A stretch of 64,000 nt of DNA, from contig NZ_JAUETR010000001.1 of NCBI RefSeq assembly GCF_032484785.1, positions 4,467,501 to 4,531,500 of the forward strand, in the 5' to 3' direction. Shown piece by piece: positions 10,701 through 18,110 of this stretch. A program made the translations under genes and the position numbers. Under the pieces are notes generated by a model. The model was not told the DNA's origin and made no database searches. It saw only the letters and a program-made list of their open reading frames with translations. Origin of the DNA: Bradyrhizobium sp. SZCCHNS1050. GTDB lineage: Bacteria > Pseudomonadota > Alphaproteobacteria > Rhizobiales > Xanthobacteraceae. The number at the start of each line of letters is the position of its first letter. Positions within the stretch are counted from its first letter, which is position 1.

Positions 10701-10870
10701 GTCAGACCGGGGGCCTTCATGATGATCTTCACCTGGACCGGCGAGACGTCCGGAAAGGCATCGATCGGCAGGCTCGGCAGGACGACGGCGCCAGCGCCGA
10801 TCACCAGCAGTGTGCTCAGGATGACGAAGAGCCGCTGCGACAGCGCGAATGCGACAAGCCGCTGTAGCAT
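7796..10870 (-). CDS. heavy-metal efflux RND transporter permease (CzcA/CusA family)
   Basis: A 1024-residue inner-membrane pump with the RND architecture: one N-terminal membrane helix, two large periplasmic loops and about 12 helices in all. The motif DFEDGTDIYWARNQVSERL near residue 95 and the TM4 pattern GMLIDALVVVVEN (Asp and Glu for proton relay) are of the heavy-metal-efflux (HME) type rather than the drug (HAE) type. Substrate could be Co/Zn/Cd/Ni or Cu/Ag; I cannot decide from sequence. It forms an operon with its adaptor upstream (zero-base gap) and DUF3240 downstream (4-base overlap). No outer-membrane channel gene is adjacent, so a shared TolC-type protein is probably used. Confidence 0.93.
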   Translation of the reverse strand: MLQRLVAFALSQRLFVILSTLLVIGAGAVVLPSLPIDAFPDVSPVQVKIIMKAPGLTPEEVEQRITVPIELELLGLPNKKILRSATKYALADITVDFEDGTDIYWARNQVSERLSNISRDFPEGVSGGLAPITSPLGEMFMFTIDSPDLSLAERRTLLDWVIRPALRTVPGVADVNALGGYVRAFEIVPRNDALAARGISSELFRKAIEANSRNDGAGRVNQGEDSALVRIEGSIRGIDDIRAIIVDTRDGIPIRVSDVARVKIGALTRYGAVTKDGKGETVEGLVLGLRGANAGQLVRDVRARLDELKPSLPSSVTINVFYDRSRLVNRAVGTVVRALGEATVLVVVLLLLFLGNWRASLVIALSLPLAIVMALIVMRAVGMSANLMSLGGLAIAIGMLIDALVVVVENIVGNLAKHDHASTTPLIHIVYRSVCEVLQPVASGVLIIIIVFVPLLTLQGLEGKLFIPVALAIIFALAASLLLALTVLPVATSFVLTSASHDDPLLIRAAQRVYAPALDWALGNERKVIIAALVCLVAAGYGYTRLGKTFMPTMDEGDVIVSVETLPSVNLDESLAINARLQTALMKVPDVAGIIARTGSDELGLDPMGPNQTDTFLVLKPADQRQTSDRDVLLETLREVLTGFPGVSLSFTQPIDMRVQEMISGVRGDVAVKIFGPDITKLNEIAAKLSAILSDIDGAQDVYTTLNEGAQYYTIVVNRMEAGRLGLTVDSISASLRTQIEGRTIGTALEEGRRTPILVRGGEATRQAPTMLAALPLTLASGQHVALSQVARIQRVDGPVKIDREDGNRMSVVRSNVRGRDMVGFVQAAQQRVAAELPLPSGYRLTWGGQFENQQRAAARLSVVVPVAIGLIFVLLFTTFGSVRQALLVLVNIPFALIGGVFALVSSGEYLSVPASVGFIALLGIAVLNGVVLVSYFNQLRAHGVPEQRIVVEGAKRRLRPVLMTASITALGLIPLLFASGPGSEVQRPLAIVVIGGLLSSTLLTLILLPILYRRYGAAAKEAT

Positions 10871-11992
10871 CTACTGCCCCAGTCGCGAGAGGATGCCGCG
10901 CAGCGCCGAGATGCCGCCGATGGCGATCTCGTCCTTGTCCGTGAGGGGGCCGGCGATGACGACGTGATCCTGATCCTCCGCGAGCAGCGTCACGGGGACG
11001 AGCCGGAAACCGCCTTCCGTGGCGACGAACACCGAGGTCTGCTCGCCGCGACGGACGAGGCCGCTATAGGGAATCTCCCATGCGCTTTCGCCTGCCGAGA
11101 TGAAGCCGATGCGAGCGGCCGCCATCTGTCCGGAATGCAGCTCACCGTTGTTTGGAATCTCGGCGCGGACGAGAATGGTCTGCGTGGCGGCATCTGTCGT
11201 CTCGGACACCAGGATGACCTGGCCCGGTGTCGCATAGCCTTCGATGTCGACCTTGGCGCCGGTCTTGATGGCGCCGATGTTGGTCGCGGGGATCGCGATC
11301 TCGGCCCATAGCGGCGACAGCCGCGCAAGCTTTACCAGGGACGCGGCCTGCTCAAGGCGCTGGCCCGGCGATACCGCGATCTCGACCACGGACGCGGCGC
11401 GTGGCGCCGTCACGGTGAGTGTCGCGCTGATCGCCGCCTCATTGCTGAGCCGGGCGATGGCTTCGTCCGACAGCCCGCTGATGTGCAGCATCTGCCGTCG
11501 TTCGGCGACGACGATGCTGGCCTGGCGCGCTTCGGCCTGGCTCGACTCCAGCACGCGTTGCGGGATGGCTTTGCCTTCGAACAGGTCGGCGTTGCGCTTC
11601 AACTGCTGAGCCGCGAGTCCCTCCTGTGCCAGCGCGTGCAGGTAATCGCGCTGGAGCGAGACGAAGCTCGGACTCTCCAGCGTGAGCAGCGGCTGTCCGA
11701 CGGTCACGCGATCGCCGCGGGCAACAGCGAGGTTGGTGATCATCCCCGCGACCGGCGCGCTGACGACCCATAGTTGAGGCGTGGGAATGACGATCTGCGC
11801 GGGATAAGGCAGCGTCCTGTCCATCCGGCTGGAGATCGGATGCGTCACGCGCACGCCGAGGTTCTGCGCCTGGCTTGGCGTGAGCTTCAGCTCATCATCG
11901 GCCAACGCAGCGCAGGACGCGACGACGAGAGCCAGCGCGAGAGACGCGCGGGCCAGACGGCCTGCGGACCGGAAAAACAATCGCTTGAGCAT
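10871..11992 (-). CDS. RND periplasmic adaptor subunit (CzcB/CusB-like)
   Basis: 373 residues. A signal peptide at about 1-31 (ASLALALVVASCAALA), then a short lipoyl/barrel-sandwich domain (VSAPVAGMITNLAVARGDRV), an alpha-helical hairpin rich in Gln/Ala/Glu (residues 110-170), and beta-barrel and membrane-proximal domains ending GGISALRGILSRLGQ. It links the pump to an outer-membrane channel. It is the first gene of the leftward metal-efflux operon; the next gene starts immediately after its stop. A FixK/FNR-like box lies about 70-83 bases upstream of the ATG. No Met/His-rich metal-binding N-terminus is visible. Confidence 0.9.
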   Translation of the reverse strand: MLKRLFFRSAGRLARASLALALVVASCAALADDELKLTPSQAQNLGVRVTHPISSRMDRTLPYPAQIVIPTPQLWVVSAPVAGMITNLAVARGDRVTVGQPLLTLESPSFVSLQRDYLHALAQEGLAAQQLKRNADLFEGKAIPQRVLESSQAEARQASIVVAERRQMLHISGLSDEAIARLSNEAAISATLTVTAPRAASVVEIAVSPGQRLEQAASLVKLARLSPLWAEIAIPATNIGAIKTGAKVDIEGYATPGQVILVSETTDAATQTILVRAEIPNNGELHSGQMAAARIGFISAGESAWEIPYSGLVRRGEQTSVFVATEGGFRLVPVTLLAEDQDHVVIAGPLTDKDEIAIGGISALRGILSRLGQ

Positions 11993-12061
11993 TTCGATCA
12001 GGAATCTTCGCGTTCATGCATGACGCATTCTGCACACTATTTCGGCCAATTTCCGTATTTG

Positions 12062-12075
12062 TTGACCTGCGTCAA
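12062..12075 (-). promoter_or_regulatory. FixK/FNR-type box upstream of the metal-efflux operon
   Basis: TTGACCTGCGTCAA is an inverted repeat fitting the FixK2 consensus TTG(A/C)-N6-(T/G)CAA. Its centre is about 76 bases upstream of the adaptor ATG, compatible with class II activation (-40) and a short leader. The gene on the other side points the same way and ends at 12180, so only the efflux operon can be the target. Binding is inferred, not shown. Confidence 0.5.
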
Positions 12076-12179
12076 CAGGGGCCGGTCACGAGCCCGCGAG
12101 CCGAGCTGAAAATCTCGCTTGAGACCTGTCTTGTCGCTAACGACTCGCAGCAGTCGCAGTCAGATGGCGCACATGCGCA

Positions 12180-12533
12180 TCATACCGCATCGGCGGGAAC
12201 GAAACAGCTGATGATGATGTCGCCGCGGTGATGGACGTACCACACCACGGCTTCGCCGATCGGGTTGCCGCGGTCGCGGATGATGGCGCGTTCCGGCACT
12301 GGCATCCACCGGCCTTCGATCGGTACCCAATAGGTGCCGTCACGGACGTCATAGGTGGTGCGGTGGCCGTCGGAGACATCGCAGCATGGCACGCCGTTCG
12401 GCGCGATCACGCTCTTGAACCACGCGCGGATGTCGGGCGGGACGTTGTCGAACTGCCCGTTGTCGAAGGCGGCCGCGACGGTCGCGCAGGCGAACGAGCC
12501 GATCGTGACAGCGGCCAGCATCGTCCTGCGCAT
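12180..12533 (-). CDS. secreted hypothetical protein (117 aa)
   Basis: A signal peptide covers residues 1-22 (MLAAVTIGSFACATVAAAF). The mature part includes DIRAWFKSVIAPNGVPCCDV, then YWVPIEGRWMPVPERAII and a conserved-looking C-terminus VVWYVHHRGDIIISCFVP. The double Cys (PCC) and single late Cys could form a disulfide or bind metal. I do not recognise a named domain. It follows the alpha/beta-hydrolase gene by only 21 bp, with a strong GGAGGGAG site before the ATG, so the two form an operon. Confidence 0.75.
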   Translation of the reverse strand: MRRTMLAAVTIGSFACATVAAAFDNGQFDNVPPDIRAWFKSVIAPNGVPCCDVSDGHRTTYDVRDGTYWVPIEGRWMPVPERAIIRDRGNPIGEAVVWYVHHRGDIIISCFVPADAV

Positions 12534-12554
12534 TCGTTTGCTCCCTCCGCCGAT

Positions 12555-13616
12555 CTACATGCCGCGCTGCGGCGCCGTCGCCAGCAAGTCGCGCAGCGGC
12601 TCGGCGTAGAACTTCGCATTTCCGGTGGTCAGGTGGCCGCGCGTTTCGGCCGAGGTCGGGATGAGGAAGAGCTTGCCGTTGGCGACGCGCTTCATCGCGT
12701 CGACCGTGACGCCGGTCTCCGGCGGATTGCGCTCGTCGTCGGCCGAGTTGATCAGCATCACGGTTGCCTTGATCTTGTCGAGATCGGCGGACGGATTGTA
12801 GTCGTGCGACGAGTCCCACTGATAGATGAAGTCGTTGGCGTCGGTGGGGATCGGCGTGGCGAGCCGCTCCTCGACCAGCTTGTCGGCCTTGGCGGCGGTC
12901 GGTGCCGTGAGCTGGTAGGCGATGGTGCCGCCGGCCGAGGCGGTGGCGTAGGCCGTGACGGCGTATTTCATCATGCGCGGCTGCGCGGTGTAGTTGCCGC
13001 CGTTGTAGTCGGGATCGTTGCGGATCGTCTCCAGCATCAGCCGGCGCAGCATCCAGTTGCGGGCCGCCATTTCGGTCGGCTGCGAGGCCATCGGCACCGC
13101 GACGTCCATGAAGTCCGGATAGCGCGTGGCCCACACCCAGCTATGCATGCCGCCCATCGAATTGCCGATCACGAGCCGCAGGTGCTTGATGCCGAGCCCC
13201 TCGGTCAGCAGGCGGTGCTGCGCGTCGACCATGTCGGCATAGTCATAGGCGGGAAATTTCGTCTTCAGCCCGTCGGAGGGTTTTGACGATTTGCCGTGGC
13301 CGATGCTGTCGGGGATGATGATGTAGTACTTGCTCGCGTCGAGCGGCTGGTCCTTGCCGAACAATTCGCCGGCGAAGGTCGGCACCAGCATGCTTCCGCC
13401 TGAGCCGCCGGTGCCATGCAGCACCAGCACCGGCTGCCCGGTCGGCTCGCCGACGGTCGTATAGTGCAGCCTCAGCTCCGGCAGCGTCTCGCCGGTGTGA
13501 AACTTGAAATCCTTGACGACGAAGTCGCCCTGCTTCGGGGCGGGATAGTTGGCGGCGCGGGCCGGCGCGCAAACAACGACGACGGCGGCAAGAACGGCGG
13601 CAAGCGGTCGAAACAT
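12555..13616 (-). CDS. exported alpha/beta hydrolase of the homoserine O-acetyltransferase (MetX-like) fold
   Basis: 353 residues from the ATG at 13616, chosen because it gives a signal peptide (MFRPLAAVLAAVVVVCAPARA) and has AGGGGGAG upstream. The catalytic Ser sits in GNSMGGMHSW; LVLHGTGGSGG gives the oxyanion loop; the acid is in NSADDERNPPE and the His in TRGHLTTG. The layout FKFHTGETLPELRLHYTTVG is the MetX/alpha-beta-hydrolase start. Export to the periplasm argues against a role in methionine synthesis; an esterase or transferase acting outside the cytoplasm is more likely. Substrate unknown. Confidence 0.85.
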   Translation of the reverse strand: MFRPLAAVLAAVVVVCAPARAANYPAPKQGDFVVKDFKFHTGETLPELRLHYTTVGEPTGQPVLVLHGTGGSGGSMLVPTFAGELFGKDQPLDASKYYIIIPDSIGHGKSSKPSDGLKTKFPAYDYADMVDAQHRLLTEGLGIKHLRLVIGNSMGGMHSWVWATRYPDFMDVAVPMASQPTEMAARNWMLRRLMLETIRNDPDYNGGNYTAQPRMMKYAVTAYATASAGGTIAYQLTAPTAAKADKLVEERLATPIPTDANDFIYQWDSSHDYNPSADLDKIKATVMLINSADDERNPPETGVTVDAMKRVANGKLFLIPTSAETRGHLTTGNAKFYAEPLRDLLATAPQRGM

Positions 13617-13712
13617 GGACTCCCCCTGATCATGCGCGACTCTTCCGGTCGCGTCGGGGGCATGATAGCACGGTCTGCGACCTGGTTCAGTACCGGATTG
13701 ATGGGACTCATC

Positions 13713-13985
13713 ATGTGCCGCAACATCAAGACGCTGTTCAATTTCGAGCCGCCGGCGACGGAGGCTGAAATTCAGGCCTCGGCCCTGCAATTCGTGCGCA
13801 AGCTGTCCGGCTTCAACGCGCCCTCGCAGGCCAACGAGGCCGCCTTCGCCCGCGCGGTCGAGGAGGTGGCCGACGCCGCGCGGCGGCTCCTGACCTCGCT
13901 GCAGACCCAGGCGCCGCCGCGCGACCGCGAGATCGAGGCGGCCAAGGCGCGGGAACGCTCGGCGGCCCGGTTCGGCCCGCGCTGA
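13713..13985 (+). CDS. DUF2277 family protein (90 aa)
   Basis: Starts MCRNIKTLFNFEPPATEAEI, the very conserved opening of DUF2277, followed by FVRKLSGFNAPSQANEAAFARAV and an Arg-rich tail. An in-frame ATG 12 bases upstream (13701) is an alternative. Small, soluble, function unknown. It is a single-gene unit divergent from the alpha/beta-hydrolase gene and convergent with the collagen-like gene. Confidence 0.85.
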   Translation: MCRNIKTLFNFEPPATEAEIQASALQFVRKLSGFNAPSQANEAAFARAVEEVADAARRLLTSLQTQAPPRDREIEAAKARERSAARFGPR

Positions 13986-14015
13986 GGCCCATCGTGCCCT
14001 GACGGAGGGCGAAGC

Positions 14016-14543
14016 TCAGAAACCCTCGTCGTCGTGGTCGTCGCGCCCCTGGGCGTGCTTGTCGTGCTTCTTCTTTTTCTTGCCCTTCTTCTTTTTCTTC
14101 TTCTTCGGGAGGTCGATGTCGTGCGGATCGTCGTCCTCGAAGGCCTCGTCCAGTGCATCGTCATGCGTGGTGGCGGCGAAGATGTCGCGCACCGCGACCA
14201 GCTCGGCCTCGCGCTCATGCGCCTCGCGATCGCGGTTGCGCTTGTAGTCGTCATAGGCGGCGAAGATCTGCTCCAGCCAGGGCATCAGCTGATCGATCGT
14301 CGGCAGCGTGCCTGGCGCTCCCGGCTCGCCCTGCGGACCTTGCGGTCCGGCAGGTCCCGGCTTGCCTGGCGGACCGGCCTCGCCGCGGGGCCCCTGCGGG
14401 CCGGGCCTGCCTTGCGGACCCGCCTTGCCGTCGGGACCGGGCTTGCCGCGCTGACCATCCGGTCCGCGCCGCCCGGGCTGCCCTTGCGGGCCACGTGGAC
14501 CCACCGGGCCCTGCAGGCCGCGTCCGGCCGGATTCCTTGCCAC
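14016..14543 (-). CDS. collagen-like Gly-X-Y repeat protein
   Basis: A GTG at 14543 with GGAG eight bases upstream gives a 175-residue protein. After a short basic head come 23 uninterrupted Gly-X-Y triplets (about residues 8-77), rich in GPQ, GPR, GPP and GKP, which should form a trimeric collagen helix. Next is a segment with helix character ([20 protein letters not shown]) that could be the trimerisation region, an acidic patch ([11 protein letters not shown]) and a lysine-rich tail with [13 protein letters not shown] and a final [16 protein letters not shown]. There is no signal peptide, so cellular location is unclear. A perfect FNR-type box lies about 91-104 bases upstream. Confidence 0.8.
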   Translation of the reverse strand: MARNPAGRGLQGPVGPRGPQGQPGRRGPDGQRGKPGPDGKAGPQGRPGPQGPRGEAGPPGKPGPAGPQGPQGEPGAPGTLPTIDQLMPWLEQIFAAYDDYKRNRDREAHEREAELVAVRDIFAATTHDDALDEAFEDDDPHDIDLPKKKKKKKGKKKKKHDKHAQGRDDHDDEGF

Positions 14544-14633
14544 TACCGCAACTCCGCTACACGTCTTTGATTCGCAGCGAAGCCTAACAGAGCCGCGACG
14601 ACGGCAGCAATTGCAGCAGGGCTGCGAGGCCGA

Positions 14634-14647
14634 TTGATCAACATCAA
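14634..14647 (-). promoter_or_regulatory. FNR/FixK-type box upstream of the collagen-like gene
   Basis: TTGATCAACATCAA matches the FNR consensus TTGAT-N4-ATCAA exactly. It lies between the stop of the Fis-type gene (14705) and the GTG of the collagen-like gene (14543), so it most likely controls the latter under low oxygen. Confidence 0.55.
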
Positions 14648-14704
14648 TCGGCGCCGCATCCTGATGAGTTCCACGCGATGGGATATCGCGTGGTCGCCGT
14701 CGGA

Positions 14705-14974
14705 TCAGGCCGAATAGGCCGGCACCGCGATGCCGTCGGCCGTGTAGATGCGGATCTTGTTGCGCAAGGTACGCACGGGCATGCCGAGCAGCCTTGCGGC
14801 GTGGGTACGATTGCCGTTGCAGCGCGCCAGGGTCTGCACGATCAGCTCGCGCTCGATCTCGGACAAGGGCGTGCCGATCAACAGCGGCAGGACCTCCGCC
14901 GCGGAGCGCGACGGTGGCATGGCAAGCGGCACGAGTGACGGACTTGCGGCTTCGGATGACAACTCTTGCGACAT
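14705..14974 (-). CDS. stand-alone Fis-type helix-turn-helix regulator (89 aa)
   Basis: The C-terminal 45 residues are a Fis/NtrC-type HTH ([14 protein letters not shown], then [20 protein letters not shown]), the same DNA-binding unit that ends sigma-54 activators, here without AAA+ or receiver domains. The first 40 residues are low-complexity Ser/Pro/Ala. A GGAGGAG site sits five bases before the ATG. It may be a truncated activator turned into a small nucleoid or regulatory protein; its target is unknown. The collagen-like gene lies immediately downstream in the same direction, 161 bp away. Confidence 0.85.
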   Translation of the reverse strand: MSQELSSEAASPSLVPLAMPPSRSAAEVLPLLIGTPLSEIERELIVQTLARCNGNRTHAARLLGMPVRTLRNKIRIYTADGIAVPAYSA

Positions 14975-15423
14975 AACTCCTCCCGATCAACGCCCGCGCC
15001 GCCACTGAAACGACGCGTAAACATCGAGACCAACTAAACATCCAGCCCGTAAATCACCGTGGTCGGACAAGGTTAATGGGGCCTTAACGCCGGCGTCCGG
15101 CCGCCTCCAGCGCGCCAAATACCCCGAAATCGCCTTGGTTCTGCGCGGGTCTCGACCCATTTCGCCGGCGGCCGGCGGCACATCACGGCCCGCCCGGTCG
15201 GCATGCCCTCCGACAGCCATCGTCAATGTCGGCGGCGGGCCGTTTGCATTGCCAAATTCCTGCGGTGAGAGCGCGTCATTTCGAACACACCGGCGGCGGC
15301 GCATGCGTGGTGCCGCGCAAAGGGCTAAATTCGGCCCGATCGATTCGCTTGGTGGGGCACGATCGTCACACACGGCCATCGAATGACCTCAAGCCCAAAT
15401 TCACTTCGCTGGAGACTTCATCC
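14975..15423. other. intergenic region, about 450 bp
   Basis: Between the leftward Fis-type gene and the rightward secreted-protein gene. It should hold divergent promoters. I see no RNA gene, riboswitch or believable ORF. Confidence 0.35.
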
Positions 15424-15864
15424 ATGACAATTGCATCCTCGCTTCGCGGTCTGCTGGTGGCACTGACGGCTGCTTGCGGCGCCGTCATTCCGGCCACGGC
15501 GCACGCGGATGGCGGCTTCATCACGCTGACCATCTACAAGGCGGGGTGGATCATCGGCGGCTCCGGCGGCAGCGGCGTGTTGAACTTCCACGGCCGCGCC
15601 TATCCGCTGTCGACCGGCGGCCTCGACTGGGGCCTGGTGTTCGGCGGCTCGCGCACGGTGCTGCGCGGCCGCGTCAGCAACATCTGGCGTCCGTCCGACG
15701 TCGAGGGCGTCTACGGCGCCGCCGGCGCGGGCCTCGCCGTCGGCCGCGGCGTGCGCGGCATCGTGCTGACCAACCAGAAGGGCGCGGTGCTGGAACTCTC
15801 GGGTGAACAGATCGGCCTCTTGGCGAACGTCGATCTGTCCGGGCTCGCGATCACGATCAGGTAG
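15424..15864 (+). CDS. secreted protein of unknown function with faint resemblance to EipA/DUF1134
   Basis: 146 residues from ATG 15424 (GGAG nine bases earlier); longer in-frame starts would destroy the signal peptide (SLRGLLVALTAACGAVIPATAHA). The mature protein is Gly-rich with alternating hydrophobic residues, suggesting a beta-barrel fold: GWIIGGSGGSGVLNFHGRAY, LDWGLVFGGSRTVLRG, GVYGAAGAGLAVGRG. The GWxFGGSRTxxL pattern recalls DUF1134 (EipA, a periplasmic envelope-integrity protein), but the match is weak and the length is shorter. Function not assigned. Confidence 0.7.
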   Translation: MTIASSLRGLLVALTAACGAVIPATAHADGGFITLTIYKAGWIIGGSGGSGVLNFHGRAYPLSTGGLDWGLVFGGSRTVLRGRVSNIWRPSDVEGVYGAAGAGLAVGRGVRGIVLTNQKGAVLELSGEQIGLLANVDLSGLAITIR

Positions 15865-16427
15865 TTGCGTCATCGTCGTCGTCATCGTGGCTGCGTAGCA
15901 ACTCACAACAGGTGTCATCGCCCGCCTGCGCGGGCGAGGACCGTCGTTGCGTGCTGAGCACTGCCAACACCATCTCTCTCCCTCGCTCCTGCTCATAAGT
16001 CCGCGTTCTCGCCGCACCGCGTGCGCGAGGGATGCATCGTGCGAGCCCCATCGAAAATTGAGAGGGGCAGGGAAGGCCGGGAGCTCGCCGCTCCCATGGT
16101 CCGCGTGCAACAGATAAGCACGCGGCAGAACCACAGGTTCGGCGGAGACATCCCGGCCTTCCCTGCGCGCATGGTCTGACGGCTTATACGTGGTCTCCCT
16201 GGCGCGCCGGCTTGTTGGCCGCCATTGCACGCGTCACGCTTCCGCATGAGCACGCACGTGATACCAGCTTCGGGGTATCAGGACATCACGACTTCACCGT
16301 ACGTGACAGCCGCGCTCGTCGGGCGCAGCGATCACGTCCACCGCGGCCCACCTCCACGTATCGTGACGACGCGTACGTCCCTCTGCATGAGGCGGGTTGA
16401 GCGGAAACATCGTCCTGATTTGCCCGA
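15865..16427. other. repeat-rich noncoding region left of the insertion sequence
   Basis: About 560 bases with no believable gene. It contains the nested inverted repeat at 16068-16165 and short local palindromes such as CGCCCGCCTGCGCGGGCG near 15918. Short open frames are present in several frames but look like noise of a dispersed element. Confidence 0.5.
16068..16165. repeat. nested inverted-repeat element (98 bp), probable dispersed intergenic repeat
   Basis: Outer arms CAGGGAAGGCCGGGA (16068-16082) and its exact complement (16151-16165) enclose an inner perfect stem CCGCGTGC (16101-16108)/GCACGCGG (16118-16125) with a 9-base loop. The two-level symmetry indicates a conserved folded DNA or RNA. 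I recall similar sequences scattered through Bradyrhizobium genomes, but only one copy is in this window. Confidence 0.7.
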
Positions 16428-18110
16428 CGAGGCTGGGCAAGAACTCAGTGTTCACGGTAAGATTTGGAGGCATGACGAATCGGCCGTTCAAGAGCGGCGA
16501 GAGCCGCGATCAAGAGAGCCTGCTTCCGCCTCGGATTGAGGATTATGTCGGGCCGGACAATCCGGTTCGTGCGATTGACAGCTACGTCAACGCCCTCGAT
16601 CTTGCCAAGCTTGGCTTCCGCCACGCCAAGCGGAGGGGATTGGGTGTCGGGCAGCCGCCGTACGATCCGGCGGACCTGCTGAAGCTTTATCTCTATGGTT
16701 ATCTGAACCAGATCAGATCGTCGCGCCGGCTCGAGCGTGAAGCCGGCCGCAATCTGGAGCTGATCTGGCTGTTGAGGAACCTGAAGCCCGGCTATCGGAC
16801 GATTGCGAACTTCCGCAAGGAGAACTGGGCTGCCTTGAAGGCGGCGAACCGTAGCTTCGTCCTGTTGCTGCAGGAGATCGGGCTGATCGGCGGGACCCTG
16901 GTCGCGGTCGATGGCGCGCTGTTCCACGGCAATGCCAGCAAGGACAGCATCTTCACGCGCGGGAAGCTCGCCAAACAGATCGCCAAGCTCGATGAGGAGA
17001 TCGAGGCGTACGGCAAGTCTCTCGACACCAACGACGCGACGGAAGCCAAGCGGCCCGGCGACGGCAAGGATGACAACAAGGATGGAGGCGATGTCGGGGA
17101 CAAGATCAAGGAGCTGATGGCCAAGCGTGAACGCGCACAGTCCGATCTGGAGAACCTGGACAAAGGCGACAAGGGACAGGTGTCGAAGACCGATCCCGAT
17201 GCGCGGCTGCTGAGCAAGGGCGACCAGACGATCGCAGGCTACAATGTCCAGAGCGTCGTCGACGACAAGCATAAGCTGATCATCGCCAGCGAGGTCGTCA
17301 ATCGCAGCGATACAGGACACCTTCATATGATGGCGAAGGCGGCCAAGGAGGGCCTCCAGGTCGAGGCGCTGCAGATACTGGCGGATGTCGGCTATTACAA
17401 CAGCGGGGATCTCAAGGCTTGCGAGGATGACGGCATCACCGCCTATGTCCCGCTGCATCACGGCAATGGCAAGAAGCACGGTCGCTTCACGCGAGGTGAC
17501 TTCACCTACAATTCCGCAACCGACACCTATCAGTGTCCCGCAGGCCAAGCGCTGCATCCAACGAAGAAGCTCTGGAAGAATACGAGCGGCAGGATGGAAC
17601 GCCGCTACCTGGCCTCCGTAGCGACTTGCGGCATCTGCCTCCTCAAGGCGTCTTGTCTCTCTGCGAAGGCAAAAAGCCGCAGCGTCTCTCGATGGGAGCA
17701 CGAAGAGGTGCTGGATCGTCACCGCCAGAGGATGGCGAGCGAACAGGCCGGCCGATTGATGCGCCGCCGCTCAGCCATCGTCGAGCACCCGTTCGGCACG
17801 CTCAAGTGCCGCGCCGGCTATCAGCACTTCCTTGTCCGCGGCTTCGACAAGGTTCGCGGGGAATGGAGCCTGATGGCGCTCTCCTACAACCTCACCCGCG
17901 TCCTCAACATTCTCGGTTTCGACGACTTCCTCGCCCGCATCGCCGAATGGGCTCTTGCAGCTCTACATGCCACTTCTGGCAAGGCAAGGGGCGCATGGGA
18001 GGCGATTTCGTTTGCCCTCATCCGGTTCTGGACCATGATGCAGTCATGGCTCGAAATTGCACCGCGCCGAGCCCTCTCAGCCCCCTAATTCGGATTCTTG
18101 CCCAGCCTCG
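16428..18110 (+). mobile_element. IS1182-family-like insertion sequence, complete transposase
   Basis: Bounded by the 16-bp inverted repeat CGAGGCTGGGCAAGAA at 16428-16443 and its exact complement at 18095-18110. The enclosed 1683 bp hold one intact transposase gene filling most of the element, which fits the size of IS1182-family elements. No flanking target duplication is visible next to these ends, so the true tips may extend a few bases further out (TTGCC is present outside both ends, offset by one). The element sits in noncoding repeat DNA and interrupts no recognisable gene. Confidence 0.75.
16472..18088 (+). CDS. IS1182-family transposase
   Basis: 538 residues from ATG 16472, which gives the family opening (LLPPRIEDYVGPDNPVRAID). 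N-terminal DUF772/InsH-type domain with YLYGYLNQIRSSRRLEREAG and LIWLLRNLKPGYRTIANFRK; catalytic Asp in LVAVDGALFHGNASK; a charged coiled insertion at about 165-235 (DDNKDGGDVGD); the second DDE region around IADVGYYNSGDL; and a late zinc-like CGICLLKASCLSAK. The C-terminal RRRSAIVEHPFGTLKCRAGYQHF carries the catalytic Glu. All parts are present, so the enzyme is probably active. The GGAGG only one base before the ATG is oddly close; a TTG at 16397 is the nearest upstream alternative but lies outside the left inverted repeat. Confidence 0.92.
   Translation: MTNRPFKSGESRDQESLLPPRIEDYVGPDNPVRAIDSYVNALDLAKLGFRHAKRRGLGVGQPPYDPADLLKLYLYGYLNQIRSSRRLEREAGRNLELIWLLRNLKPGYRTIANFRKENWAALKAANRSFVLLLQEIGLIGGTLVAVDGALFHGNASKDSIFTRGKLAKQIAKLDEEIEAYGKSLDTNDATEAKRPGDGKDDNKDGGDVGDKIKELMAKRERAQSDLENLDKGDKGQVSKTDPDARLLSKGDQTIAGYNVQSVVDDKHKLIIASEVVNRSDTGHLHMMAKAAKEGLQVEALQILADVGYYNSGDLKACEDDGITAYVPLHHGNGKKHGRFTRGDFTYNSATDTYQCPAGQALHPTKKLWKNTSGRMERRYLASVATCGICLLKASCLSAKAKSRSVSRWEHEEVLDRHRQRMASEQAGRLMRRRSAIVEHPFGTLKCRAGYQHFLVRGFDKVRGEWSLMALSYNLTRVLNILGFDDFLARIAEWALAALHATSGKARGAWEAISFALIRFWTMMQSWLEIAPRRALSAP

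Noticed and set aside
15857..16253. Short leftward open frames inside the nested repeat, rich in Cys and Arg
   Set aside because: They coincide with the folded repeat, have no ribosome site, and look like the commonly over-called frames of dispersed elements.
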